A DNA stretch of 37,279 nt from Ensifer aridi (GCF_002078505.1 NZ_LUAV01000039.1:1-37279); one strand, 5' to 3'; shown: positions 1-7,959, counted from the first letter of the stretch. Numbers and translations: made by a program. Notes: generated by a model from the sequence alone, not told the origin.

Positions 1-184
1 CAGCGTTTTTACACAGCCAGGGCCCGATCCAGTCATTCCCGCCACGCTTCGCAACGACCGCTGCGCGCCGTCATATCGGTCATTCGCCAGCCAGCGCGAA
101 CCGTCGGCTTCGCGGTCATGAACGAAGCATCGGCGTGGCAGTTAAGGAGCATCTTCTGCGCGCCCCTATCCTCACGTCGCCCGC
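1..184. other. Window edge without recognisable gene
   Basis: No credible coding sequence is seen on either strand before the 3' end of the HxlR regulator. The short open frames present have no recognisable family signature. The segment may belong to a feature that continues outside the window. Confidence 0.5.
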
Positions 185-568
185 TCAGAGTCTGGCCTTT
201 GCATCGTATCGTCGCTGGGCTTCCTCGATGTCGTCGAGGTGGTGGATTGCCCAGTCGTAGACCGCCCCGAAGGGAGCTTGCAGCGTGCGCCCCAGGTCGG
301 TAATCGAATACTCGACGGCGACCGGCGACGTCGCCATCACCCTTCGCGCGATTAATCCGTTGCGCTCAAGCCGCCGCAGCGCCTGAGTCAGCGCCTTATG
401 GGTTATCCCTTCCAATCGGCGCATCAACGCGTTGAAGCGCGTCGGCCGCTCGGTGAGGATGGTCAGGATCATCACCGACCATTTGTTGGCCACCTGGTCA
501 AAGAAGGATCGCGCCGCGCAATCGGCGAAATAGACGATGTCCACGTCCGCAGGTCGGGTCCTCGGCAT
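185..568 (-). CDS. HxlR-family winged-helix transcriptional regulator
   Basis: A 127-residue protein with the compact MarR-like winged helix of the HxlR family (Pfam HxlR usually covers about 90 residues). The family core is visible: a Cys near the N-terminus (DCAARSFFDQVANKWSVMIL), then helix 2-3 (RFNALMRRLEGITHKALTQA) and the wing (LRRLERNGLIARRV...VEYSITDLG), ending with a short C-terminal helix. HxlR proteins bind as dimers and often sense electrophiles or oxidants through the N-terminal Cys. The ATG at 568 is chosen because the family starts just before this segment; upstream codons in frame overlap the divergent hydrolase gene. It is divergent from the Tat-exported hydrolase at 710, and the 141-bp gap carries repeated palindromic elements, so it probably controls that gene and itself. 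The inducer is unknown. Confidence 0.85.
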   Translation of the reverse strand: MPRTRPADVDIVYFADCAARSFFDQVANKWSVMILTILTERPTRFNALMRRLEGITHKALTQALRRLERNGLIARRVMATSPVAVEYSITDLGRTLQAPFGAVYDWAIHHLDDIEEAQRRYDAKARL

Positions 569-584
569 TCCGATATCCTCGCGT

Positions 585-650
585 ATATCTACGCACCTGA
601 AGGTGCATAATTGATCGTAGATATCCAACATATATCTATACACCTCCAGG
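585..650. promoter_or_regulatory. Repeated operator-like elements between hxlR and hydrolase genes
   Basis: Bases 593-606 form a palindrome GCACCT-GA-AGGTGC. It is flanked by an inverted pair TATCTAC (586-592) and GTAGATA (617-623). A direct repeat also links 585-603 (ATATCTACGCACCTGAAGG) with 632-650 (ATATCTATACACCTCCAGG), 15 of 19 bases identical. The placement between two divergent starts (568 and 710) fits binding sites for the HxlR regulator. Function is inference. Confidence 0.55.
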
Positions 651-709
651 CGATCAATTCCGGCCCGACGCTTCCCTGGCGCGGTCCGGTGCAATGCAAA
701 GGAGGGCTC

Positions 710-1606
710 ATGGCAAATGAAGGTCCTGAACTTTCCCGGCGCAAGTTGCTGGGACTGATGGGGGTAACGGCGGCCGCCGCAATCGACGCCGGCACAGCGA
801 TTGCTGCGCCCGCAGTGGCACAAGGTGGGCGAACAGCACGGCTATTCTTCACCGACGTGGGGAGCGGTACCAACGTCATGCTGCTCCACGGGTGGACCTG
901 CGATTCGCACGACTGGAGCTGGCAGCTGCCGGTGTTCGAGAGCAAGTACCGCGTGGTTGCCCCCGACCTGCGCGGACATGGCAGGTCCGAAGTCATGCCC
1001 TCGGGAGCATATAGCCCCGCCGATTATGTCACGGATATCGAGGCGTTGATCCTCGCCGGCTATCAGGGACGCAAGTTCGTCCTCGTCGGGCATTCGATGG
1101 GCGCTCAGATCGCGGCGCGGCTCGCGGTGAAGAGACCGGACTTGGTCCGCGCCGTCGTGTCTATCGACGGTGCGCTCGGCTTCGGTGCCGCGGCAGCGCG
1201 GCTCTTCAGCAAGACCGCCCAGGACCTTGCCGACGACGATCCCGGCATGGTGGTTCCCGCGCTGTTCGCCGGCGTCTACGACCCCGCCACGGACCCAGCC
1301 ATCAAGCGCTGGCACACACGACGAGTCCAGGGCATGCCCAAGCATGTAGTGCGCGAGTCCTTTGGTCCACTTTTCACGGGACCTGAGCAAGTCGGCGTGG
1401 ACGAGGCGAGCGCCCGATTCTGCCGGCGACTGACGATCCCGTTCTACCACCTGTGCCGGGATCCGGCCCAGGCCCGCCGCATGCGGCCGTGGTTCTCGAA
1501 CCCCAGGTCAAAGGTGGAAGCGTGGACCGGAGCGGGACACTGGGTCATGCTCGACCGCAAGGACGACGTGAACACCGCGGTGACCGCATGGATCGACGCT
1601 TTGTAG
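710..1606 (+). CDS. Tat-exported alpha/beta-hydrolase
   Basis: A 298-residue alpha/beta-hydrolase fold enzyme. The N-terminus has a twin-arginine signal (SRRKLLGLMG followed by an Ala-rich hydrophobic stretch and an A-x-A-like cleavage region near PAVAQGG), so the mature enzyme should be periplasmic. Visible fold motifs are the oxyanion strand (LLHGWTCDSHDW), DLRGHGRS, the nucleophile elbow VGHSMGAQ with the catalytic Ser, and the late His in GAGHWVMLD. The family includes haloperoxidase-like hydrolases, esterases and lactonases; the substrate cannot be told. ATG at 710 is preceded by a strong AAAGGAGGG, and a start upstream would bury the Tat signal. The gene is divergent from the HxlR regulator and convergent with the Rrf2 gene. 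Confidence 0.85.
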   Translation: MANEGPELSRRKLLGLMGVTAAAAIDAGTAIAAPAVAQGGRTARLFFTDVGSGTNVMLLHGWTCDSHDWSWQLPVFESKYRVVAPDLRGHGRSEVMPSGAYSPADYVTDIEALILAGYQGRKFVLVGHSMGAQIAARLAVKRPDLVRAVVSIDGALGFGAAAARLFSKTAQDLADDDPGMVVPALFAGVYDPATDPAIKRWHTRRVQGMPKHVVRESFGPLFTGPEQVGVDEASARFCRRLTIPFYHLCRDPAQARRMRPWFSNPRSKVEAWTGAGHWVMLDRKDDVNTAVTAWIDAL

Positions 1607-1653
1607 CCATGCTTGAGCTTGTTGCGTTCACTCGATGGCGGCACCAATCGGCG

Positions 1654-2091
1654 CTACTGTTTGAGTTCGGCTCGGCAGATGGCATCGAACTGTTCCGCCA
1701 ACTCGGCGAGTGTGATCTCACCCAATCTACCGATCAGCAGCCGTTCGGCTCGATCCAGGGCATCCGCGACTGCGCTGTTGACGACCCGTTCGACTGCGCA
1801 GGATGGATTGTCGTTGTCGAGGCCAATCGCGAAGATATGACGGCCGCCGACCGCCCGATGAATGTCCAGCAAGGTCGTTCTGTTGAGGTCGCAGGCAATC
1901 GTCCAGCCGCCCCCCTGTCCAGGGACCGATTGAACATAGCCGTTGGCACGCAAGCCAGCCATGGTCCGACGAACGACAACGGCGTTCGTCTGAAGCATTC
2001 CGGCGATCTGCTCGGATGTATAAGGGCGATCATGGCGGGCCATGTGCAGCAGGATGTGGAGCATGCGGGATAAGCGGCTGTCGGTTCTCAT
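1654..2091 (-). CDS. Rrf2-family transcriptional regulator
   Basis: A 145-residue Rrf2 regulator: N-terminal winged helix (SRLSRMLHILLHMARHDRPY, then SEQIAGMLQTNAVVVRRTM), wing (GQGGGWTIA), and a C-terminal dimerisation helix region with Cys in NPSCAVERVV and DAICRAEL. It lacks the three-Cys Fe-S signature of IscR/NsrR and looks more like the YwnA-type members reported to respond to small electrophiles or redox changes. Its ATG overlaps the stop of the upstream flavoprotein gene by four bases (ATGA), so the two are translationally coupled and probably function together, the regulator controlling the reductase operon. Confidence 0.85.
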   Translation of the reverse strand: MRTDSRLSRMLHILLHMARHDRPYTSEQIAGMLQTNAVVVRRTMAGLRANGYVQSVPGQGGGWTIACDLNRTTLLDIHRAVGGRHIFAIGLDNDNPSCAVERVVNSAVADALDRAERLLIGRLGEITLAELAEQFDAICRAELKQ

Positions 2092-3038
2092 GACGCTCTT
2101 TGTGAAATGTCAGCCGAATCGGCGTTCTTCTGATTGGCCGTTCGCCGCTCTATCTCTCTCTCCAGCAGATACATGACGACATGCGGGCCAACATTGGTGC
2201 CGGCAGCAGATGCGTGAGCGAGATGAGCGGCGGGATCGGCAGCGTTTCCGACGGCAAAAATCCCCGGTCTGCTTGTCCGTCCGGCGCTGTCAACCCGCGC
2301 CAATCCCATTTCGTCGACATCGCACAAGCTTGCGGCGAGATCTGAGGCCGCGACCATATCAGCGGCAATCCACGCGGCGTCGCAAGCGATCGATTTCCCC
2401 TTGCGCGTCATGAGCGCTTCAAGGCGCTCGCCGCTGTGAACCAGTCCCGTCACCTCGTCGGCTATCACGTCGATATCCAGAAGCCGCAAGCGATCGCGCT
2501 CGGCATCGGTGAAAGCATGCTCCGACACCACCGTCACATCGCAAGACCACATCCAAACCCATGATGCCATGTGGACCAGCCTCTTCGGCACTCCGAAGAC
2601 CACGAAGTGCTTCCCCCGCACCTCATAGCCGTCGAAGCATGGACAGACGCGAAGATCTCGGCCCCAGGCCTTAGGCACTCCTGAAAGCGGAGGCAGCTTG
2701 TCGATCAGCCCGGTTGCAAGAACAACGGTGCGAGCCATCGTTACCGAATGGCCGTGATGCACCTCGAAAAGTCCGTCGGCGCGTGGCGTCACCGACGTTA
2801 CCCGCTGGCGTTTGATCTCGACCCCATATTTGTGGGCCTCGGCGCGCGCTCGGGAAAGAAGCTCCTGGGGCGGCAACCCATCGAAGCCGAGGTATTCGCG
2901 GACTTCCCCAACGCTTTCGATTCGGGTCGTGCCTCCATCGAATACGATGGCCGACCGGTCTGCTCTGCCGAGGAACAAAGCGGCGCTTAAACCCGCGACG
3001 CCCGCACCGACGACTGCCGTGTCTATGACACGTTCCAT
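2088..3038 (-). CDS. Thioredoxin-reductase-like FAD/NAD(P) oxidoreductase
   Basis: A 316-residue class II pyridine nucleotide-disulfide oxidoreductase-like protein. It has the N-terminal FAD dinucleotide fold (VVGAGVAGLSAALFLGRA), the ATG motif (VVLATGLIDKLP), a central NAD(P) domain (FVVFGVPKRLVHMASWV) and the C-terminal FAD contact (GIFAVGNAADPAAH). The redox-active CxxC of thioredoxin reductase is replaced by CPCFDGYE: the first Cys is retained, the second position is Phe, and an extra Cys sits at the third. It is therefore unlikely to reduce thioredoxin by the usual route. The region GVPKRL departs from the canonical GxGxxA of the pyridine-nucleotide domain. The ATG at 3038 is selected because the Rossmann fold begins six residues in. 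It is co-transcribed with the Rrf2 regulator. Confidence 0.8.
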   Translation of the reverse strand: MERVIDTAVVGAGVAGLSAALFLGRADRSAIVFDGGTTRIESVGEVREYLGFDGLPPQELLSRARAEAHKYGVEIKRQRVTSVTPRADGLFEVHHGHSVTMARTVVLATGLIDKLPPLSGVPKAWGRDLRVCPCFDGYEVRGKHFVVFGVPKRLVHMASWVWMWSCDVTVVSEHAFTDAERDRLRLLDIDVIADEVTGLVHSGERLEALMTRKGKSIACDAAWIAADMVAASDLAASLCDVDEMGLARVDSAGRTSRPGIFAVGNAADPAAHLAHASAAGTNVGPHVVMYLLEREIERRTANQKNADSADISQRAS

Positions 3039-3109
3039 ATCGCTCTCGCCTTGAATTTCGTTCAGACCGCGAGCATAGAGCGTACAGCGCCATTTTGCAA
3101 CTTCAATTG

Positions 3110-3530
3110 TTACGAAACGATGCGAAGAACTACGATTGCCCCGCATGGCTGCTTCGTTAATCGGCTAAGGCCCTTCTTCCGCATGTCCTTGACGATATCG
3201 AGAAAGGCCCGCAGGGCCGGCGGCACGGCCCGATGTCCGGGATAGTGGGCCGCAACCCGTTCCGGAGCAGGCATCCACGCGGTCAGGACCTTGCGTAGCC
3301 TGCCGTCGGACAAGGCCGTTTCGGCAGCCCAATCCGCCACATAGGCGATGCCCAGACCCTCTATCGCGGATTCGACCATCAGCTCCTCGTCATCAAGGAC
3401 GACGGGGCCGCTTGCGTCTACCAGCAGTTCCTGGCCGGCGCGTTCGAACTCCCATCGATAGAACTTGCCGCTGGGCATGCGGTGGCCGATGCAATGGTGG
3501 CGTTGCAATTCCTCGGGGGTTCCCGGCTGA
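3110..3530 (-). pseudogene. LysR-type regulator remnant (C-terminal effector domain only)
   Basis: The minus strand encodes the second half of a LysR effector domain: GTPEELQRHHCIGHRMPSG, KFYRWEFER, then EELMVESAIEGLGIAYVADW and a terminal ALRAFLDIVKDMR. No helix-turn-helix domain or first effector subdomain exists upstream; similarity stops at about 3530, where another LysR remnant on the opposite strand begins. The frame stays open to about 3655 but that upstream part is the antisense of the other remnant. I regard it as a deletion product, not a working regulator. Confidence 0.7.
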
Positions 3531-3589
3531 TCAGCCTGAACAACACATTGCAAGGCTGTCTCGAGAACGCGCTTACCAGGGCGGAAGCG

Positions 3590-3887
3590 CAGCTGAACGT
3601 GGTTATGACCGGCTCGGAGTTCCTGACCGTGTTTGCCGTCGCCTCGACAGCGCAATTGATTATAACAGTGCCTACCCGTCTTGCGTCGCGTATGGGCCCG
3701 ATGTTCGGCCTACGCCGAGCCCTGTGCCGCTCGACCTCGATATCCGCTGGTGTCGATAATCTGGTCTGGGAAGAGGGATCGAGACCCCGGCGTCGCATGG
3801 CTGCGGGAAAGGATCGAGCGGATCATAGAACGCCAAGAGCCAATACCGCTGCTCACACCGAAGCAAGTTGACGCCCAATCCGATTGA
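3590..3887 (+). pseudogene. Second LysR-type regulator remnant, frameshifted C-terminus
   Basis: The plus strand encodes the end of a different LysR effector domain: SEFLTVFAVASTAQLIITVP, TRLASRMGPMFGLRRA, then after at least one frameshift near 3715-3740 the typical C-terminus SIIWSGKRDRDPGVAWLRER and a stop at 3887. The DNA-binding half is missing. It abuts the minus-strand LysR remnant with only about 60 bp between, N-terminal sides facing each other. This is what a deletion between two divergent LysR genes would leave. Confidence 0.65.
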
Positions 3888-4263
3888 ATGTGCGGGTAAA
3901 GCAGCCGGAACGTTGAGTTTTCGCGAGGGCGCAGAGCCGACGCTAGCCCAACTTCGCTATTGCGGAAGCAAACCAGATGACCACAAAGAGGTCGTCAGCT
4001 GAACGGCGGCTTACTCAATTTTTCGCCAGCACCGGACAGGCAGCAAACGGTCAAAACACGTCATTCGGCAATCGGCTTATCGACGACCGCTTATGGCGCG
4101 CAATTCAGCCGTTGCCCGTGCCATTCTTGCGTGACAACTGTCCACCCGACTGAGACGATCGGAAGCCGCAACTTGCCGCCCGTACCGGGATGCCGACTCC
4201 GATCCCTCGCCTGGAAGGGAATCGAACCGGCGACCATCCTCGGCAACAAGACGTGAGAAAGCA
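3888..4263. other. Intergenic stretch without recognisable gene
   Basis: No convincing coding sequence, tRNA or insertion-sequence end was found in these 376 bp between the LysR remnant and the homocysteine methyltransferase. It lies at the edge of the homoserine island and may hold the recombination junction. Confidence 0.5.
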
Positions 4264-5175
4264 TTATCTTGCGCGCCCCTTGAACCGGGCCGAGAGGCGA
4301 TGGATGTGCGATGCGCCGACGCCACAGCAGCCGCCGATTATCGTCGCTCCGCCTTCCACCCAGTCACAGGCGAAACCGGAATATCGGTCAGCAGAAAGGT
4401 CGTCGCGGATGGCATGCAGCGTCTCGTTGGCTGCACCGTCCTCCTCAGAGGTGAACGCGTTGGCATAGACGCCAATGTCGATAGAGCGGCGCCCCTTCGT
4501 AAAGACGCCGGCCGCCTCTTCGACGGCCCGCCGCATGACTTCCGGGCGGCTGCAATTGAAGAGCAGCGCCGAAGCGCCCAGTCCCGCGATCTTGCGCGCT
4601 GCATCCTTAACGCTTTCGCCGGAACGCAGGGCCGCCGGTGCGTCTTCGGCACCCGGCTCGTCCTCGAGGGTGAAGGAAATCCAGAAGGGTTTGCCGGTGC
4701 CCGCCACCGCATGTTGCACGGCCTCGGCTTCCGCCACAAGGCTTAGCGTTTCTCCGAGCCAGACGTCGACATACGGGGTGAGCTCCTCCACCAAGACCCC
4801 GAGGTAATCCTGCACCAGATCCTGTCTGAACAGTTGCGGCTCATATGAGCCGAAGATCGGCGGCAGCGATCCAGCGACGAGTACCTTACGATCCGTCGCA
4901 CCGTCGGCGGCTTCGCGTGCCAGGCGACCGGCAAGCGCAATCAGCCTGCGTCCGTCGGTGCGAAACCGTTCCTCGCCGATGTGGAATGGTACCAGCGCAT
5001 AACTGTTCGTGGTGACGACATCCGCCCCTGCAGTGATGAACTCCTCATGCGCGCGCCTGACGATCTGCGGGCTTTCCATCAGGGCGAGCGCCGACCATTC
5101 CGGCTGCCTGAGTTCCGCGCCGAGCCGGACAAGTTCGCGGCTCATGCCGCCATCGAGGATTCTGATGGATTTCAT
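4264..5175 (-). CDS. Homocysteine S-methyltransferase family protein
   Basis: A 303-residue homocysteine-binding (S-methyltransferase) domain protein, TIM-barrel fold, the size of MmuM/BHMT-type single-domain enzymes. Family landmarks: N-terminal LDGGMSRELVRLGA, ADVVTTNSYALVP, and the zinc ligands: one Cys in LLFNCSRPEVM and the Cys pair in GGATIIGGCCGVG. Such enzymes transfer a methyl group from S-methylmethionine, S-adenosylmethionine or a betaine to homocysteine to give methionine. It is the last gene of the leftward cluster, 20 bp after the Lrp regulator, and links the island to methionine metabolism. The methyl donor is not evident. Confidence 0.85.
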   Translation of the reverse strand: MKSIRILDGGMSRELVRLGAELRQPEWSALALMESPQIVRRAHEEFITAGADVVTTNSYALVPFHIGEERFRTDGRRLIALAGRLAREAADGATDRKVLVAGSLPPIFGSYEPQLFRQDLVQDYLGVLVEELTPYVDVWLGETLSLVAEAEAVQHAVAGTGKPFWISFTLEDEPGAEDAPAALRSGESVKDAARKIAGLGASALLFNCSRPEVMRRAVEEAAGVFTKGRRSIDIGVYANAFTSEEDGAANETLHAIRDDLSADRYSGFACDWVEGGATIIGGCCGVGASHIHRLSARFKGRAR

Positions 5176-5195
5176 GAACTTTCCTTCCGTTTCAG

Positions 5196-5639
5196 TCAGC
5201 GCTTGATCATCGAAGACAATGCGAATGCCGTCAGCGTGTCGCGCACACCGGGCAAGGCCGACACTTCCTGCCAGATTTCGCGAATGCGGTCCGCCGCGCT
5301 TGCCTCCACACGCACTACGAGGTCGAACTCGCCGCTCATGACGTCGCAGGACACGACCTCCGGCACCCGCTTCAGCGCCTGGATGACGTCGCCGCCGCGC
5401 ATGCGGTCGTGGCGATAGACAAACATCATCGCGGCAATGGCTGAGGCGCGCGGCTTTCCCTCCCCGACGACGATCGTGTAGCCTTGGATCAGGCCGTCGC
5501 GCTCCAGCCGCTCGATGCGCTGGCGCACGGCGTTGCGCGACAGATGGACCTTTTCGGCGAGCTCAGCATGGGGGATGCGGGCATTGCGGGTCAGCTCGGC
5601 GAGAATGCGCTCGTCCGAACGGTCGAGAATGCGCTTCAT
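5196..5639 (-). CDS. Lrp/AsnC-family transcriptional regulator (internal to island)
   Basis: A 147-residue feast/famine regulator. The N-terminal helix-turn-helix is clear (DERILAELTRNARIPHAELA, then LSRNAVRQRIERLERDGLI), followed by an alpha-beta RAM ligand domain ending with VSALPGVRDTLTAFALSSMI. ATG overlaps the stop of the kinase-like gene (ATGA), so it belongs to the operon. It is distinct from the second Lrp at 14141. Likely effector: an amino acid such as homoserine, methionine or aspartate (inference). Confidence 0.9.
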   Translation of the reverse strand: MKRILDRSDERILAELTRNARIPHAELAEKVHLSRNAVRQRIERLERDGLIQGYTIVVGEGKPRASAIAAMMFVYRHDRMRGGDVIQALKRVPEVVSCDVMSGEFDLVVRVEASAADRIREIWQEVSALPGVRDTLTAFALSSMIKR

Positions 5640-6430
5640 GGCTGCATCCCCTCGATACAGGCCTTGGCGGCGGCGAAGGCCCGCTGCGCGGAAGCTTCGA
5701 GATCGGCGATCCGGTGATCCTGCGCGAACGAGGTGGCGGTCGTCGCCATGATGAAGGCCGGCAAGGCCTGCCGTTCCACCTCGCTGAGGGGGCGGACGTC
5801 TCCATATCCGGCAAGCAGGGCGCTAGCGAGCGCGCCGTCGAGCGTTCCGTCCATCCGCGCGGTCCAGTGCAGCAGGAGCTGGGCGAGTTCGGCGATCAGG
5901 ACATCGTCATGGCGCAGGCGGAAATTGATGACGCCGCTGACCTTCTCGCCGAGAAAGAAGACGTTGTCACGGGTGAGCGCACCATGCACGGCACCTTTCG
6001 GCAAACCATCCGGCGCGCCCCTTGCGGGACGCTGCAGCGTCTGGTGGATGCGAGCGGCACAGCATCCGAGGGCGCGGCATTTGCCGGGCGTGATCTCGCT
6101 CGCACCGGAGCCCGGCACAAAGCCGACGACGGCGACGAGCTCGCCCGACACGGTGATGGTCGGCGCACCCGCGTCGGTGCGGTAGGTCGCCGGACAGGGG
6201 ACGCCGGCGGCCGCGAGCGTCTCCATGGTACGAAAAGCGCGTTCGAGATCAAAGGGATCGGCGCCGCTTTCGAACAGGGTGACGATGAACTCGCCCCGCT
6301 CGGAGCGGAAAAGAAAGGTGGTCTCGGCGTCGCCATCGGCAATGCCGATCACCGAGGTCAACCGTCCGATGCGGTAAGCCGTCGCGATCCGGCTACAGTC
6401 GGTCTCCGAAAGATCCGTGAAAACTGCCAT
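5636..6430 (-). CDS. Homoserine kinase type II-like (APH fold) protein lacking catalytic Asp residues
   Basis: A 264-residue aminoglycoside phosphotransferase/homoserine kinase-II fold protein. The N-lobe is visible (FLFRSERGEFIVTLFE, then a C-helix-like ERAFRTMETLAAAGVPCPA). In the C-lobe the catalytic loop, normally HGDLxxDN, reads HGALTRDN, and the metal-binding IDF reads INF (SGVINFRLRHDD). Both acidic residues needed for phosphotransfer are thus Ala and Asn. The protein is otherwise full length and in frame, so it looks like a pseudokinase or a repurposed binding protein. ATG at 6430 follows GGGAAGGGAG; its 3' end overlaps the Lrp start by four bases. Homoserine as ligand fits the neighbours but is inference. 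Confidence 0.75.
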   Translation of the reverse strand: MAVFTDLSETDCSRIATAYRIGRLTSVIGIADGDAETTFLFRSERGEFIVTLFESGADPFDLERAFRTMETLAAAGVPCPATYRTDAGAPTITVSGELVAVVGFVPGSGASEITPGKCRALGCCAARIHQTLQRPARGAPDGLPKGAVHGALTRDNVFFLGEKVSGVINFRLRHDDVLIAELAQLLLHWTARMDGTLDGALASALLAGYGDVRPLSEVERQALPAFIMATTATSFAQDHRIADLEASAQRAFAAAKACIEGMQP

Positions 6431-6443
6431 CGCTCCCTTCCCG

Positions 6444-6623
6444 TCAATATCGCACCGGATCGCGCTCCTCTACGGCTTTCGTGCCGAAGATCGCGTCGAA
6501 CTGGAGCCTGATGCCGGAAACGTCGAAGTTCTCCGCCGCCCGGAGCGTATGGATGCCGACCAAGGCATCGGCCCGCAACTCCCGTTGCCCTAGAAGATCC
6601 GTCTCAACGCGCGTTTTCGCCAT
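6444..6623 (-). pseudogene. aspA: Truncated aspartate ammonia-lyase N-terminus (59-codon ORF)
   Basis: A 59-residue frame starts at ATG 6623 after AGGGGGAAGACC and ends at a TGA at 6444. Its first 37 or so residues match the start of aspartate ammonia-lyase/class II fumarase superfamily enzymes: TRVETDLLGQRELRADALVG, then IHTLRAAENFDVSG. Full-length AspA is about 470 residues; after position 37 the sequence is only 22 more residues with no family match. It lies 21 bp after the PLP enzyme and 13 bp before the kinase-like gene. AspA would convert aspartate to fumarate plus ammonia, the logical last step of homoserine breakdown. The start and ribosome-binding site are intact, so a short peptide may still be made. 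Confidence 0.7.
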
Positions 6624-6644
6624 GGTCTTCCCCCTGCCCGCCGT

Positions 6645-7916
6645 TCAGCCCAAAAGCGCCTGGTCGAGATCGTCGATCAGGTCGTCGGGCGCCTCCAGCC
6701 CCACCGAAAGGCGGAACACCCCGTCGCCGGCAAAGCGGCGGTAATCCTCGAGCTGGTCACCGGCGAGCTGGTACGTCGAGGTCATCATCTCCTGCGTGTC
6801 GAGCAGCACCACGATCGAGCGCTGATGACCGAGCGAGAAGGCGTAGTGGGCGACCCTGAGGCGCTCGGCGAGTTGCAGGGCCATCCGGCCGGGGTCCGCG
6901 ACCTGGAATGTCACCATGCCGCCGAACAGCTCCATCTGGCGCTTCGCCAGATCGTGCTGGGGGTGGGAGGCAAGGCCGGGATAGGTCACGGCCGTCACCG
7001 CAGGATGGCCTTGCAGGAAGGCCGCGACCTGCGCAGCCGTCTCGGAGATCGTCCGGATGCGGGGGAAGAGCGTGTCGATGCCGCGCATGATCAGCCAAGC
7101 GTTCATGGCCGGCATCGATGCACCGAGATAGACGCCGGCGCGCGAGCGGATTTTCTCCACGAGTTCCTTGCGCCCGCAGACAACGCCGCCCAACGCATCG
7201 CCGTGGCCGTTGATGAACTTCGTGAGCGAATGGATGACGAGGTCCGCGCCAAGCGATAGCGGCTGGGTGGCCACGGGCGTGGCCAGCGTCGAATCGACCG
7301 ACATCAGCGCACCGTGCTTTCGCGCAAGCCCGGCAATGGCCGTAAGATCCGCGAGACGCAGGATCGGATTGCACGGACTTTCGCAATGGACGAGTTTCGT
7401 GTTGGGCCTGAAGGCGGCCGCCACGTCCTGTGGGCGGGACATGTTCACCGGCGTCACCTCGATGCCGTAGTCCGGCAGGATGCGTCGGGCGAGCTCATTG
7501 GCGCCGGCATAGCAGACGTCGCTCAGGATCAGGTGATCGCCCTTCTTCAGGAAGGTGAGGAACGTGGCGCCGATCGCCGCGACGCCCGTCGCCGTCGCGA
7601 CGGCGTCGTCCGCGCCTTCGAGCGCGGCCAGACGCTGTTCCAGCTGCCGCACGGTCGGGTTGGTCCAGCGCGCATAGAGAAAGGGCAGCGCCGTCAGGTC
7701 ATCGACGCCATCGGCGGAAAAGGCGCCGTCGCCGGGCACTAGCACATTGTTGACGGACATGGAAATGTTCGGCGCGATCGCCTTCGTCGCGGGATCGATG
7801 ACCAGCCCGCCGCTCAGCGCCAGCGTGTCGCGGCTGAGGCCCGTCCTTGCGGCAGGCGCTCTCTTGGGCCGTTGGTAGCCGTGATCCGGGAGGTCTGAGA
7901 GTTTCGTTACAGTCAT
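6645..7916 (-). CDS. Cys/Met-metabolism PLP-dependent enzyme (cystathionine gamma-synthase/lyase family)
   Basis: A 423-residue fold-type I PLP enzyme. Motifs: YARWTNPTVRQLEQRLAALE (the Y-R-NPT substrate/cofactor region), VHCESPCNPILRLADL, MSVDSTLATP (PLP-pyridine Asp), the Schiff-base Lys in VIHSLTKFINGHGDALGG, and FRLSVGLEAPDDLIDDL at the end. The family covers cystathionine gamma-synthase, gamma-lyase, beta-lyase, methionine gamma-lyase and O-acylhomoserine sulfhydrylase; it cannot be narrowed by sequence alone. About 30 N-terminal residues precede the usual core. ATG at 7916 follows GCAGGAGGACCAG. The island context suggests gamma-elimination or replacement on a homoserine-derived or methionine substrate. 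Confidence 0.85.
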   Translation of the reverse strand: MTVTKLSDLPDHGYQRPKRAPAARTGLSRDTLALSGGLVIDPATKAIAPNISMSVNNVLVPGDGAFSADGVDDLTALPFLYARWTNPTVRQLEQRLAALEGADDAVATATGVAAIGATFLTFLKKGDHLILSDVCYAGANELARRILPDYGIEVTPVNMSRPQDVAAAFRPNTKLVHCESPCNPILRLADLTAIAGLARKHGALMSVDSTLATPVATQPLSLGADLVIHSLTKFINGHGDALGGVVCGRKELVEKIRSRAGVYLGASMPAMNAWLIMRGIDTLFPRIRTISETAAQVAAFLQGHPAVTAVTYPGLASHPQHDLAKRQMELFGGMVTFQVADPGRMALQLAERLRVAHYAFSLGHQRSIVVLLDTQEMMTSTYQLAGDQLEDYRRFAGDGVFRLSVGLEAPDDLIDDLDQALLG

Positions 7917-7959
7917 CTGGTCCTCCTGCGATTTCGGTCCTGGGAATTCTAGGGAGATG

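Noticed and set aside
4195..4250. tRNA-like T-loop text (GGTTCGATTCC on the minus strand)
   Set aside because: The flanking bases do not form a 5-bp T-stem and no acceptor or anticodon arms can be drawn, so it is not a tRNA gene and is too weak to call an attachment site.
3888..4263. Possible insertion sequence at the island edge
   Set aside because: No transposase similarity, terminal inverted repeats or target duplication could be recognised by eye.
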